From: Mycteria americana
Lineage: Eukaryota; Chordata; Aves; Ciconiiformes; Ciconiidae
Assembly: GCF_035582795.1 (NCBI RefSeq)
Contig: NC_134383.1
Span: 1,557,501 to 1,621,500 of the forward strand
Direction: 5' to 3'
Length of the DNA: 64,000 nt
The position numbers and the translations under genes are program-made. The notes beneath the pieces are model-generated. The model searched no databases. It saw only the letters and a list, made by a program, of their open reading frames with translations, and had not been told where the DNA came from. This document shows positions 24,401 to 41,160 of the stretch, piece by piece (the stretch's first letter is position 1; each line of letters starts with the position of its first letter).

Positions 24401-25444
24401 ACTCTGTTCAGATGAAAGGCAATCGCCGTTGTTAAGGATCAGATAACTGCTCCTGGGGCTGTTTCTTGGCTGTGTGTTTATAGTCCGTTTCAAGCTTGCT
24501 CATATATTCAGCTGCCTCCTGCAAAGGAAAAGGCAATGGTAAAAAAACAAGTGCCATGGGAGAGCCAAGCACGGAGTGATTGCGCATCCCCCTTGGCTTC
24601 TCTAAGTTCAGAAGTATTTCATGGTAAGCAGCCTGGCGTTTTGCCTACTGCTTTTGATGTTAGCTGTGCCTTGCTGCTGCAATCATTCCGCGTGCTCAGC
24701 CTCTGCTTTTTAGATGCTGTTTCTTGCTTCTTTTAACTTGCAAGGGGGATTCATCTGAATTATACATGAGGATTTGCATAATTACTTTTATTACGTTAGT
24801 TGGCATGAGTTGTCAGAAGCTAGACATTCCCTGTTCACAGCTGCCTCATGCATACGTCTGAATGGCAAGAAAACATACCATCCTTAGTAGGCTAAACTAA
24901 AAAAGTACCAGCCGTGGAGAAAGCACGTAGGGAAGGCAGTTGCTTTCCTGTGCCCTGCTCATTGCTGCTGTTGGAACCATGTCAGACACCAAAGGTTCCC
25001 AACTCTACTTCCGCCTGGGCATAAACCACTTTTTTTTTCTGGAGGTTGTTCAGGAGGTGAATAGGAATTTTGCAGACAGGCTTTAGGCTTATTCTGGAGA
25101 AGGAAAAGGTACAGTTTGTAATGAGTGCAAAAATCACCTCACAACCTGTTGCTTTATATACCTAGCTAAACAATTCTAGACTCAAGTTGCATACAGCTAA
25201 TAGGCTGCTAACTGGATTTGTTTTGCCTTCAGACTTACTACTGTAACGAGTGCTCAAAATGCTTGTTTTTACATGACATTTCTGTGCAGCTTGGTGAAAT
25301 AAAGATCTTTCTCTCCCACGTAGGTGGGCGGATGGGAAGGGGCCTCTTGCAGCTGAATTCTCCGCAGCTGAAGTAAAGAGTCTGATCCGAGCCTTGTTCC
25401 AGAACACAGAAAGGAGGGCAGCAGCACTGGCCAAAATTAAGTAA
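12478..25444 (+). CDS. ZW10: ZW10 kinetochore / ER-Golgi tethering protein
   Basis: Subunit of the ROD-ZW10-Zwilch complex, which recruits dynein and checkpoint proteins to kinetochores, and of the NAG-RINT1-ZW10 tether for Golgi-to-ER vesicles. Sixteen coding exons: 12478-12594, 12978-13112, 13972-14073, 14263-14340, 14465-14624, 15599-15748, 16948-17139, 17811-17974, 18753-18935, 19426-19664, 20671-20742, 21472-21641, 22284-22414, 22914-23045, 24101-24303, 25324-25444. Phases agree throughout and sum to 782 aa (human 779). Landmarks match the family: LAHSGRL near the N-terminus, [69 protein letters not shown] and the C-terminal [10 protein letters not shown]. The N-terminus is slightly longer than in mammals ([18 protein letters not shown]). 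Intron 1 appears to use a GC donor (12595-12596). Intron 6 holds a solo LTR. Confidence 0.97.
12595..12977 (+). other. ZW10 intron 1, apparent GC-AG intron
   Basis: Exon 1 must end after GAGCTGAAG to give RVEELK joined to GEVCNM, the junction known in mammalian ZW10. The next bases are GCAGGG, not GT. The acceptor is TTCTTTAG|GGAG. The nearest downstream GT in frame (after 12615) would add seven non-conserved residues (AGQERGA). A GC donor preceded by AAG is the usual context of this rare class. Confidence 0.7.
16101..16681 (-). mobile_element. Solo ERVL-type LTR in ZW10 intron 6
   Basis: A 581-bp element bounded by TG...CA and flanked on both sides by the 5-bp duplication TAGCT (16096-16100 and 16682-16686). 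In minus orientation it begins TGTTCTGGTTTTGGCTGGGA and ends ACCACGACA, which I recognise as an LTR family common in neoavian genomes. A 5-bp duplication is the ERVL size. No internal retroviral genes flank it, so it is a solo LTR left by recombination. It contains a TAA/TAG microsatellite at 16256-16283 and purine-rich runs. It lies antisense to ZW10, between exons 6 and 7. Confidence 0.9.
20743..20764 (+). repeat. (GT)n microsatellite fused to the exon 11 donor of ZW10
   Basis: The donor after 20742 is GTAAGTG, and the GT dinucleotide run starts at once and continues to 20764. Length changes in the run would not alter the exon but place many GT dinucleotides beside the true donor. Confidence 0.85.
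22870..22896 (+). other. Hairpin just upstream of the ZW10 exon 14 acceptor
   Basis: Perfect 9-bp inverted repeat: GATAACAAG at 22870-22878 and CTTGTTATC at 22888-22896, with a 9-nt loop. It ends 17 nt before the acceptor AG at 22912-22913 and could sequester the branch-point region. Confidence 0.5.
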
Positions 25445-26195
25445 CTCTGTTTTTACTCCTACATGTTGCATCTTCTGATAAAGAGCAAACTTGAGTCTTT
25501 CAAATATTTTTGGGATTTGACCCTTCTTATTTGTACTGGTATAAAAAAACTTAGCATTAGGTAAGTGCTTCCTGGAGGCTTGACTGAGGGAGAAGAAACA
25601 TTTCCTAGCTTAATGTTTGTAGGGCAAAGAGGATGGATCCGTGAGCCTGGGACCAGAAAAATCACAGGTGGGTAACACATGGACACTAATGGTTTATGCT
25701 CCGTCTGCCAGGCAAACAGAGTTTGGGCTTGAAAATTCAAGCTGCTGCCACGCTCCCCAGAGGTGTTCTGCCCAGATCAAAGTTTTCCTTCATGAGCTGG
25801 TGGGGTGTACAGTCCTGGTGAAGAAGAGATGCTTTTTGTGATATTTGCTAATTTCCATTCTGTAGGATTTCATCTTCCTGTTAAGCCAAGCACAGGGAAA
25901 TAAATCTGCTGTCAGATAGGCCTCATGCAAGGCGCTGTATAATGTCAACTCAAGCTTGCTTGCTTAAGGGTCTTGTAGAGGTATTTTTATTTCTCAATAG
26001 TGAATCTTATCTATGCAGTTTTACATCGGGGGCAGGTAGCCCCTTTGTGTCTTACCTCTTCTGTCCCTGCAAATTACATGAGACCCACAGACTTTGATAG
26101 CTTTTGATATCCGTCTGAGAATGCTGAAGTGCCAAACTTTGCTCTTTCCCACCTCAGGTTTCCCTGAAGAGCAGACCTCAAGAAAGTGAAAATTT

Positions 26196-26216
26196 GGGGG
26201 GGGGGGGGGGGGGGGG
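26196..26216 (+). repeat. Run of 21 G in the ZW10 3' UTR
   Basis: Uninterrupted poly-G, 750 nt after the ZW10 stop and 1 kb before its best poly(A) signal, so it would be in the mature message on the G-rich strand. It could form an RNA G-quadruplex. Exact length is uncertain because homopolymers are prone to sequencing error. Confidence 0.8.
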
Positions 26217-27214
26217 AGATCCTGTTCTGAGTGAACTGTTGATCAAGTCACAGGGTTTTGCACAAGTGGCAAAATTCCTCATGGCTTTATTTCTCATGGA
26301 AAATATCTTAAAACTGACTTGGAATTTTTCAATCTCACTTTACCAACTGTAGAAGCCAGTTCGGCTCCTTCCTTTACCTTTTTGTTGTGTGTGAACTAGG
26401 TAGGTCTGGCATCTGTTGTATTTCTGGTGGTAAATTTTCTGTCCTTTAAGAATAATGAGAGAAATGTAAATGAATATAAAAAGGGAATTAAGTGTGCACT
26501 CATAGCATTATCTTTTAAGTTACAAAAGGCTATGTTTGAGACTGAGAAACGTACATTTATTTTGATTGAAAAACTCACCAAGAGCATTTGTTAAAACATC
26601 GCGCAGAAGCCCAGATGTGCCAGTTGCGGCACACACGGAACGAAGTATTTCCTACCATGCAGTGCTTACAACCTGCTTACAAAAGTGTCAGGCACAGAGC
26701 TTAATGTTTTAATCTGTTATCTACTGTTGCATCCTTTTCATTTGTAGTTTTGTCTGACTTCCGTTCACATTTCCAAGCATTTGTGCAGGGCCTGAATCAC
26801 AGCTGGCTTTCGTACTGCGCCTAAGTCATGGCAGAACTGAATGGCCATTCTGCCTGCTGGGTCAGCTGAGCACAGCCATGGCAGGTGGTGAGGAGACCCT
26901 TCTGTTCCTGGCTTTAACGGGCATAGGGAGGGGGCAAATGCAGTCAAATTGGCAGCTAGACTGAGTCTAGCACGTGGGAATGCAGCAAGGAAGGGAGGTA
27001 TTGAAGCAAACTCTGACTGCCACTTAAAACTCTAGCTTATTTTTCTTTTCTTCCCCTCCAAGTAATTTATCTGAAGGCTGAGAGTGTTCCCATAACACTT
27101 GCATCTCATGGGATCCCCTGCCCCTTTACACATAACAATCCAAAAAACCGCGTATTTTGAAAAACACCACTTCTCCCATGTGGATTGTTCACAGAAATGT
27201 AATTTGCTATTTTC

Positions 27215-27223
27215 TTTAATAAA
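27215..27223. terminator. Overlapping bidirectional poly(A) signals for ZW10 and TMPRSS5
   Basis: TTTAATAAA reads AATAAA on the + strand (27218-27223) and ATTAAA on the minus strand (27220-27215). The first follows ZW10. The second lies about 150 nt past the preferred TMPRSS5 stop at 27371-27373. If both are used, the two 3' ends overlap by a few tens of bases. Confidence 0.6.
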
Positions 27224-27370
27224 CTATTTATACTGAGCACGTTTTCTAGTGCTGTCTGGGGATTCTGTTAGGGTTATAGTAACACACTATGAATTAGTCC
27301 TGGACCGTTCTCCACTTACTACGTGGAAAGGGCAAAGCGTTGCTCTGTGAAGTCTCTCTTTGCCTTGTTT

Positions 27371-31989
<4,619 letters not shown>

Positions 31990-32029
31990 GATAGCAAGAG
32001 AGCGGGGCAGCTGCTAGTTTGGGCTGCTG

Positions 32030-32345
32030 CTGAGCCACGGAAGCCGAGCACGCGGGTCTCCTGCGAACCAGCTCGGGTTTCCCTCCGCACGCTCCCGGCA
32101 CGACGCCGTGCACGCGCACCACGCAGCGCCCACGGCCACGCTGAAGGGACTCCTTGTTTCGGGGCCCTCCCTCTCCCGCTGACGGGACCCTTGCTCAGCG
32201 GCCCCCCTCCCGCCACCCATCCCCCTGCTCCCAGAAGCACGCTGCTCAGGCTGGGGAGCCCCAGGGGAAACGCTCCCGTCCCCCCCCAGTGCCGAGCCGA
32301 GCGAGATCAGCAGCTGTTGAGTTGCCTCAGCTCTCCAACCCATCT
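32030..32345. promoter_or_regulatory. GC-rich CpG-containing block upstream of TMPRSS5
   Basis: High GC with clustered CpGs (for example 32085-32140 and 32270-32310) immediately 5' of the TMPRSS5 candidate first exon on the minus strand. The position suits a promoter. No core element is identifiable by eye. Confidence 0.5.
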
Positions 32346-35300
32346 TCCACCTGCTGCCCCCCCCGCTTCCCCCTCCCATTATTTTGCTTAGCTGCTGTAT
32401 GAGAAACACCAAGCGCTGCCGAGGAGCAGCGGCAGCCCCCGGGCTGTCGGTGCAAGCAGGGGGCTGCAGGCTGGCAGCCAGCCCCGCCAGCGGTGGGGCT
32501 CCGAGGCACGGACAGACCTCGGCCCAGGTGGCGGGAAGGCTGCCGACCAACCTCTCCCTGTTAGCAGTTACATTCAGAGAGACAAGACCTTGGGGAACAA
32601 AATGTCCTAAGCCGGGAAAAGATCAGAAAAGAGAGCCTGCAGCTGCTCTTTATCACCCTCGCATCTGAAGCCAAGTGCCTGCCAGCCGTGATGTGTAAAG
32701 GACAACTTTCCTGCCCACAAGCTGCGTTAGGGATGTGCTGGTGAGCCCCATCACTCAGCGAGGCCCTCCCCGCCCCATGTGCACCCAGACCTCCAGGGAA
32801 ACAGCCCCACCTCCCTGGGCGCTGTATTCTCCCTGTGGTCTTTTGGCTGTAGCGCACAAAGAGCAATAAAGGTCAAACAGCAGCTTCTGGTTTTCCATAT
32901 AATTTCTTGTTGCCGAAAGATGCCTGGCTGGCGCCCTGCGGGAAGGGAAGACTTTCTAGCCTGTGGCTTGGGTACCGGCTGTCCCATGCTGGGGCACGAG
33001 ACTCTCTTCTTGCCACTGCAGAGCTCTTGTGGCAGAGGTGGAACAGAAGTCACTTGTGCTGCTGCATCCACTCTTTTTCCTCTGACCCAGCAGATGCTCC
33101 ACCGCAGTCATCGCATCCGAGGCCGACGAGCGCTGCCGGTCCCCAGCTGGCATGCTGCACCGGACAGGGAACTGGGCAAGGACAGCACCAGGATCACCTT
33201 TGTTGCATTGCCCAGGAAAGCGAGGGGGAAACCACGCTGAAGCTCTGGGAGGCCCCAGTTACTGATGAAATAGCCACAGCCCGCAGCAGAGGTGGACTTA
33301 GATGGCCTGGCAGAGAGCGATCACCAGGCTTCCTCCCGCTAACCCATTCAGCTGAAGGCAGAGGCCGAGCTCAGAGCAGCACTGGCAGCTGCGGGCACAG
33401 GGCAGGGGAACACACAACTCGCCTTGTGCATAAACCTGCCTCTTGCCTGCCTGGCACTAGAGACCATCCTGACCGTAGCCCGCTCACAACCCCTGCTACT
33501 CACCACTAAACAGAAACACTCCAGGCTCGTGGCCAAGTTTGTAAAAATTGTCAAATTCCCAACACCCAAATACAAGTTCAAAAGTCATTATGGAAATTAG
33601 ACCCAGGCAGTGAGCTGCACAGTCAGAGATCATCACCACCACCAGAGATTCCTGGTATGGCAGCAGCCTCCGAAGTCCCTGCGAAGAGCCCCAGGTTACC
33701 GGTACACCACACAGCCTTGTCTGCACAGGCAGTTCGCCAGCTGTGCTGTTTCTCTGGCTGACTGTGCCCCATCCAGAAATACTAAGGTGGCCTTCTCCAA
33801 TCAAGTGAGTTAGAAGCCTAACTTCCCCTCCAGGAGAGATGAGGCTGAGTACCCATTTCAGCATGTCTCAAAAACAAAAGGCAGCTGAAGCAGACTGAAA
33901 TAGCTGTCTCATGAAAGAAAGACTTTTCTTATTTACATACTTCTCCATCCCCATAAGATACAGCTGATGGCTTGTTGCTCAAAATATCAATGAATTTTTA
34001 ATGCTATTTACTCAAGGAAACTCCTATGAATATTTCATGATAGCCTCGTCTCGCAGGTTCAGGCTGAGGTTTCGTGCTGTCGACGAACAGCACCGCGTGT
34101 GTTGTGCCACAGATCCAAGCTGTGCTGAGCAGCAGGCGCGGCTGTCGGCTCCTGGGCGGCAGGCAGACACGCCAGCTCCGTGGGAGCTGCATGCTGCAAC
34201 GCTGCTCGAGACCTGTGCTGAGATACCCTTACAATTCCCTGAGGTCAGGCTCCTTTTACAGCCTGGTGCCTTGCGACCGCTCAGCTGGTGTGAAAACTGG
34301 GGGGTTTTTCGTTTGGTTTGGCTTTTTTTTCTCCAGGCCCCCTGTCTCTTTTAGCGATTAGGCCAGAAAACTCAGAGGCAACGGACACGGCTGCAAATAT
34401 CCCCCAAATCACAACCTGGCCTCAGCGGCTGACCCTTTCCTGACGGGGCTGGGCAGCCCCTGCTGGCACTGGCGCAGCTCCTCAGCCTACGGAGGACTGT
34501 AGGTGGTGCTGGAGGACCGGGGAGCACCAGGGGGACATGGGAGGCAACAGCCCAGGCTTGCAGAAACCAGCCTGAGCATCCGTTGCCGAGAGCTGCCCTG
34601 CTCTGGGCTCAGAGGAGAGGAAGGACTCACCCAGGCATCTCCTCCCTGCTGCGAAGCACCAGCCCAAGGGCGCTGCAGGACCAGTTCAGGCCATCTCCCC
34701 TCCCAGCACCCCATGCCCTGGGGCTGTTGGAAAGCTGCCCTTTGCGAAAGTTAAATGAAGACGCAGGCCGTGACCGCAGCCAGCGAAACGCAAACACCTT
34801 CGCCACAAGCGGCAAAACACAGTAAGCAAGTATCGCTCTGTGCAAGGCAAATGATAAACCAGAGCAAATTCCAAAAAGATACATCAGTAGCCGTCAAAAA
34901 ATAAGACACATCCATCAGTCTATACTACCTCGCTACTCTGAGTCACGCTCATTTTTTTCTTTTAAAACTCATTAAAAGAAGATCAATATTTCTATCAATT
35001 CTGCTTGCCTGCAATAAGAAAACAGTGACTACAATGAGAGAGCTTTCAAAATTAAACATTGACACAGATGTAAAAGGTAGGAGGACCAGCATTGTAGCTT
35101 TTTGCTCCTAGCTTTCATCATTTTTCTGTGGTTCTTCAGAAAAATAAAACAAAAAAGAAGCAGTAGTGACTACAGACATTGACAACCGCTGAAATGCCCA
35201 TGCGTTACATCAATACCTGACAGGTGGCAGAGACGCTATGAAGCATAAGACATTTCCTTTGTCATTTTTCTAACTTATTCCCATTGAAACAGACTTCCCT

Positions 35301-38300
35301 TTCCCACCTGAGAGTAGTAAGCAGAGCACAGCTGCAGAGCAACAAGCCAGATGTTAGCTCACGTTGCTGTAGCACCAAAGCCAATAGTCACGGCTACGCG
35401 CAGCAATGTGAAGATCTGGCCTACGGTTTGTCAAATGACATACTTTGAACTTGTGCCATACCAAGCAAAAATTCTCTCCAGTTATTCAGTCAGTTCTGCT
35501 GAGATTAGCAAGAAAGGGTCACTTACTGGCACATAGAATTGAACACCTGACCCTGATGCATTCTTCTCCAAACTCATCTCAGAGGCTGCGGGGCATTTCC
35601 AAGCTGGGGTATGAATCCAGAACAAGCCCAGAGCGTGGCTCTTTGAGCCAGCCGCTGCTCACCAGGCGCCCTGCTCCACGGGCCTCGCAGCCTGCTTCCC
35701 AACAGCAGTCTGCTATACGACTACGGAGTGGCCTGGGAAAAGGGGCTGCCCGAATGCTGCAGCCCTTAGGCTCTGCATTACCGGGGACTTTATGGATACG
35801 GATTGCGGCTGCTGCCTGTGGTTTTGTGGTAGCATCGCAAACTGCGCCCTTTTGTGCTGGGTGCAGGACAAATGAATCGAGAACTAATCTCCTCCCAACA
35901 AGCTTTCACTCTGGGGTGAATTTTAGCCCATATGCCCAATGCATGAAGTTTTCAAAGCAGTTTTAACAGCCAGTTGCTGAATATCACTTGCTTTAATTCT
36001 TTGTTTTAGCCTGTGCTCGGATTGCTCCATCCTTTCCCATACAAAAGCTGAGTTCTTCCTTGGGGATTTAGCCAGAGGGACCCTAAGCCTCCAAAACAGT
36101 GCTCGAAAAAAAAAAACAGTTTCACTCCTCAGGATTTAAAGCATCTCTCTTGTTGATACAGGTTCTGCCTCTTGTCTCAAGGAGACATTTTCAAATCCTT
36201 CCTGCAGTCTCTGAGCTCTCCCATTCAGACTGTCACAGCTGGACAGCCCTGGTGGGAGCAAAACAGTATTTCAGATTTAATTAGCACTGGGAGCTCCCAG
36301 CAATATTTGCTGGATTCAGTGCCTCAGACTGCATCCAAGCTGAGGTCTCTGTTGCTTACCAGGTGCCAAGTGAGCTTGCCTTTTGAAAAACAATATGCGA
36401 GCTCCTGTTTTGTGCTCTGAGGGAGATCCAGTGTTTAAGTTCTTACATACGAAGCACTGAAGTGTGAAGTTGCAGACTACCAATGCAAAACCCTGGAAGC
36501 CCAAAAAAATCTCAGTACTTACCCCAGAGGAACTCAGGAAGAGAAGACCCAATAAAAAGCAGCCAAGTAAACATCAAGCAAGGCAGGATTCATTTGATCT
36601 ACGACAAAAGCACATTCAATCTCATACTCCTAGACTGCTAAAGCAAAAAGCTCTGCAATAGCTGGGGGCAGAGGGAGGCAGTAAATGAGAAACAATCATT
36701 TATTTAATCCAGTAGCTGCACTTCACAGGGTTTCCTGCCTCTTCCATCTGCTTGGTAGAAATTGTGGCATAAAACCGCGTGCAAAGGGGAGCTGGCGCAG
36801 TGACAGACGGTCCGATGAGAGCCCAGCGCGGGGCAGAGGCAGCTCATCGCTTCCCAGGCAAGTACTGCATTTGAGAGGGAGAGCAGAGGTGTGCCCCAGC
36901 ACAGCGCGAGCCAGTGCCGAACGGGAAAAAGCAGCAGCAGGAGGCCGAGTTCCTACAGATTAACCAAGGAGCAGGAGAAAATCAGATGTTCTGAGCACGC
37001 AAGTGCAACAGCCCCGGCACCGGCCCAGCTGCAACAGCAGGACCTCCCATCCAGCTCCCAGGGTCGGCAGGGGTAGGGACAGGAGGAGACCTCGGCCTCT
37101 CCTGCTCTGCCAGGCCAGAAGCAGCAGCCTTGCAGGCACTGCTCCCAGCAGCAGCCCAAGGAGGTTTCACATCGGTGGCTTTGAAGAACTCTGCAAAGTC
37201 CAGAGCTCCACAGGAGGGAAGGTTTGCATCCGCCTTGCCCTGCCCAGGGGTGCTGCTGCACGCAGCACTGCTTTGGCTTGCATGTGCTTGGTGTTTCTTT
37301 GCAGGAAAGCTGACAAAAATCCCTGGATCGCTCCCACCCTGGCCTAAACAGGGCCGTGTCCAGAGCTCTCCAGGGATCTCTCGCGAGATGGAACGAGGCA
37401 ACATGGCCACCACCTCAGGACATCACTTTATCCAGGCCTCTTGCCCTCTGTTGGATCATTTCCTTCCTTACCTCATTTCTTCTCTTTCTCCCTTCAGTCT
37501 CCTATCTAATAAAAGTGCTTCTCTGAGATAAGGCAGCTGCTGTAAGCCTGTAATGAGAGAAATGGCCAAAAAGCAACAGCCTAAAACCTGCCTAATCCTG
37601 GTAGCGGTCTGCCAAATCTCATCATGGATAATGAGTCCTGGACGTCCGGATTGTGTTTTCCCAGCAGTGATGCTGTGGTCAAAAAAATTTTTTTTAAGAA
37701 ATTAATAGTAAACTCCCAAACAGGCTTCCAACCCCCACACCCCCCAAGTGTTTCCTAACCCTTTTTCACCACTATCTGCCTGTCCCCATCCCCATTTATT
37801 GCCACCTCTAGCAGGATTTAGATATCTCTGGGAGGAGAGTAAAACAGCTTGCCCTAGACCTGTCATTGCAGTCTTGGCAGAGTTTAATCTCAGACTCACA
37901 AAACACCGTACTCATGTCACCGTAAGAAATAAGACCTGCCAGACCAGATCTGACTAACCATCCCTCTCACCTTGCATCTTGTCTCCAAGAGAGGCCGCTA
38001 TCCCAAACCTCATAATGGGAAATTATTCACTAAGACTCTTTTTAACCTCAGGCAGTGGGATGTACTGACACGAAGGAAGATAGTTTATATCCCGTATGCA
38101 TTTACCCTGTTTAATGGAACCACACATCTTTCCATATTTCATATAAATGTCCAGTCCTATGTGGACATTTCCACGGAGTAAAAAGTTGTTACTCTAAACT
38201 CGACACATTGTCACCATATTGCTCATTGTAATGGTTTATTTCATATCCCCTGTTGTTGAAGTGATCATCCCAAAGGCAGTAAATAAAGTCCCATGTAAAA

Positions 38301-38770
38301 TAAATTGTTAAGAAGCTCAAAACTAGCAGAGGAAGAGGCTGCTTCACATGACCACTAACGCCCAGAAAGGACGCGTAACTTGCCTCCGTCGGAGCTGCTG
38401 GCTGCCGGTACCCGCTCTGGACCACCTTGCCTAGTGGTTTGGCTCTGCTCTGAAACCTGACTTGGGAGCCCAGAGGTTGCTGCAGGCAGGAGAGAAAAGG
38501 GTGACCTCAAAGCTTCCACAAACGTCAGGTTAGCCCGTCCTTCCCTTTCCGTCTAGAAGTCTGGACAGACGGCCCCTTGCCGGGGCAGGCAGGCTGTCAG
38601 CCTCCTAGGTTTGCTCTGAATGAAGCGGCCTGTACTTCACCTACTGCTATCAGTAAGTACTCGCCCGCTTCTCAGTCTTGCTCCATTACCCCAGGATCAA
38701 GCTGATAAGATTCAGCTTTTGGGCAGGGACTTGTAGCATGGGCAGCCTCATCCACTGAAAACAGGAGAGA
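32346..38770. other. Intergenic, no gene recognised
   Basis: Many short overlapping open frames on both strands, none with a recognisable domain or a convincing chain of splice sites. GC-rich to about 33.4 kb, then mixed. AT-rich blocks around 34.87-35.20 kb and 38.20-38.30 kb look more constrained than their surroundings but carry no coding signature I trust. Small poly-A and C-runs only; no mobile element recognised. Confidence 0.55.
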
Positions 38771-38779
38771 AAGTATTTT

Positions 38780-38990
38780 TGGGAAGCTGCCCCCCCGGGT
38801 CGCGCCGCGTGCCGAGCCCCGCGCACCCTCTCGCCCGCCGAACACCGCCCCGTGCCAGACTCCCTCCGCGCAGAGCATCCCCGCTGCGGCGCGCGCTTCC
38901 CAGGACACACGCAGCCCTCGTCCTGGGGCAGCTCGACACAGATCTGCCTGGTGCCTCTCCTCCCGCGGCACGGAGCCGCACGCAAAGCAG
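38780..38990. promoter_or_regulatory. CpG island in the right-hand gene desert
   Basis: About 210 bp of very GC-rich sequence with dense CpG (GGGTCGCGCCGCGTGCCGAG at 38798, GCTGCGGCGCGCGCTTCCCA at 38883), sharply bounded by ordinary sequence on both sides. Such an island usually marks a promoter. The minus-strand frame through it is open for 150 codons but unrecognised. It may serve a distant gene's 5' exon or a non-coding RNA. Confidence 0.5.
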
Positions 38991-41015
38991 AAACTGGGCT
39001 CTGCCCTGTTCCAGCCTCTGTCCCCAGGCAATTTGCTATGTAATGATTATAGAGTTGAGAGAAGGCAATTCCAGGAAAACAGGTTTTCTGTAGAAGGAAT
39101 TGAATAGAGGAACTACTATAATAACCTGATACAATCATTTGTTTAAAAAGCAGCTGGCACCATACGAAGCAAGCAGAGACAATTTAGAGGCAATTCTCTG
39201 CAGAGACTGTACCACCTTCGCCAGGTCTGGGCATGGGCAGAAGCCATGCCTCGCACACTGCGGAAACCAGAGACTCTTGCTCTGGATAAGCACGACTTCT
39301 AAGGGAAAGGGTGACAATTCACAGGTCCTGTGAACGCACATCTGCCCTCACTGCCCTCCCATATTCCCATGTCTTAGGGAACATGAGGTCTCGTGACCGT
39401 CATTTCCTTCAGACACTTTGTGCTTCCCACATAAGAACAGACATCCTGCTGGATATAAAGCAAAAGGCCAGAGACCAAGCTAAATTAAAGCCTGGGAAGG
39501 AAAAGTACTATATTACAGCACAGAAATGCAATGAGCCAGTCAGTTCTGCAGCCTGTTTTCTCATCTCTTGCTTCAGAAGAGCAGAGAGAAACGGCCTGAC
39601 TCCACTGGATGCTGTAACTATGGGAAACTCTCAATGCCAACCTTGGGCAGAGTATTTTCATTTTCTGTACCTTCCAGTTTATGACTGTCATCCTCACAGG
39701 TGACTCGTAAGATGCAGTGTTATTTGATACTCATGTTTTTGTGCTTCTTCAGAGGACTGCCAGTCAGAAGAGGACCGGGCCCTGGATCTCACCAACCACC
39801 TAATAAATGTAGAATTTAAAGATGTCAGGGATGAAATGGTTTCATTAGCTGTATCATGTTCCAGTGCAAAGATATCCCGAGGGATTTCTTCTTGGAGATG
39901 AGTCAAAGAAGAACAGTTGTTAAGGAGCAATTAATATTATGTTCATTCTTTCCATTTCCAAACATAGTTCATTTTGTCACTTTGTCGGCTGACTCTTTGC
40001 CCTTGCAAGCTGCTGAGGACCTACTAAATCCCAGGAAGGAAAAAGGGAAAGACACCTTCAGGAGCCTCGACGGCATTTCTCCCTCAGTTGTACCCATACA
40101 CCCTGCAGTAAATCACAGCCTTGATGCAGCTCCAGGGAAATTACCCCGTGGGTGGCAGTCAGCATGCGGGACAGCGTCTGGGACATGGGACAAACCCTGC
40201 GGCACCACGATTGCTGTGCTGGCCGGGACAGAGCCCAAGGCACAGCTGGTCCCGTGCTGGGCTCCACACTGCTGCCTAACAGCTGAGTTGTGACCTGGGC
40301 TCGCCTGAACCGGGAGAGCTGCTGCTGGCGAGGCCCTCCAACACGAGGACGTAGTGGGCAGAAGGGAAGCACGGAGCTTGGCTCTCTTGCCAGACAGTCA
40401 GGCCGCGCTGCATTTGCGCAAGTATGCGGGAACCGATGCCAGAGGCTGAACCACAGTCTGGCCTCGCTTCCACTCTTTTTTTTGCCTGATTCTTGCACGA
40501 TGAACCTGATTTGGCAACTTGAGGAACGCTACAGGGAGCAGGATGACAGGACAGCGTAGAAAGCCCAGTCAGGAGGGGCCCCGTCCCTCAGGCCACAGCC
40601 AAAGGAGCCTGTGCTCAGTTTGGCTCAGCAAGGCACATCAGGGACGCTTTCTTGCAGTCCCTTACCTTCACAAGGAAACGGCCCAGCATCACAACAATTT
40701 CCATCTGCAAGCTGTAGCAGTTTGCCACTGAAGATGACACAGAGAGAGGACCAGAAGGAGGCCGAGCAGAGACAAGCTGTGACCCGGGCTGGCCTCACGT
40801 CACAGCCAGTGGCTGCAGTCCAGCCCAGACAGGCAGCCTGCCATGCGTGCTGTTAAATACGGCGTCCGCTTGCTCTCTTCTGGCAGTCCAGATGAAGTCA
40901 CTAGCTGATGTAATGGTGACTAAAGGGCTGCCAGGTCTCGCCTGCTGCGGCACAGTATTACCATCTTGCTTGCAGCAGGGAGCTGAACCTGTTCAATCCA
41001 ACTCCTTCCCCCACT

Positions 41016-41105
41016 AAAAAAAAAAAAAAACAACAACAAAAAAACCACAAAACCAACCAAACAAAAAAAAACCAAAACAAAAACCACCAAACAGAAAACA
41101 CCCCA
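41016..41105. repeat. A-rich low-complexity tract beside the LTR
   Basis: Fifteen A residues at 41016-41030 followed by A with scattered C (AACAACAAC, CCAACCAAACA) to about 41105. It lies 55 bp left of the solo LTR and outside its target-site duplication, so it predates or is independent of that insertion. Confidence 0.8.
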
Positions 41106-41160
41106 CCTCTGAAGTTTTCAGCAATTTCCTAAACTTTGACTGGCCTGAGGTACATCAGGG

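Larger units (their letters stand above)
25445..27240 (+). other. ZW10 3' untranslated region (inferred extent)
   Basis: From the stop at 25442-25444 to just past the AATAAA at 27218. No earlier canonical AATAAA in good context follows the stop apart from one at 25899-25904 (GGAAATAAATC), which could give a shorter form. No other gene is seen in this interval; small frames at 25.2-25.7 kb on the minus strand overlap the last exon or UTR and are shadows. Confidence 0.6.

Noticed and set aside
38189..38425. Minus-strand frame with a hydrophobic span (LLVLSFLTIYFTWDFIYCLW)
   Set aside because: Only 78 codons. The hydrophobic run comes from T-rich sequence, and no partner exon or family match was found.
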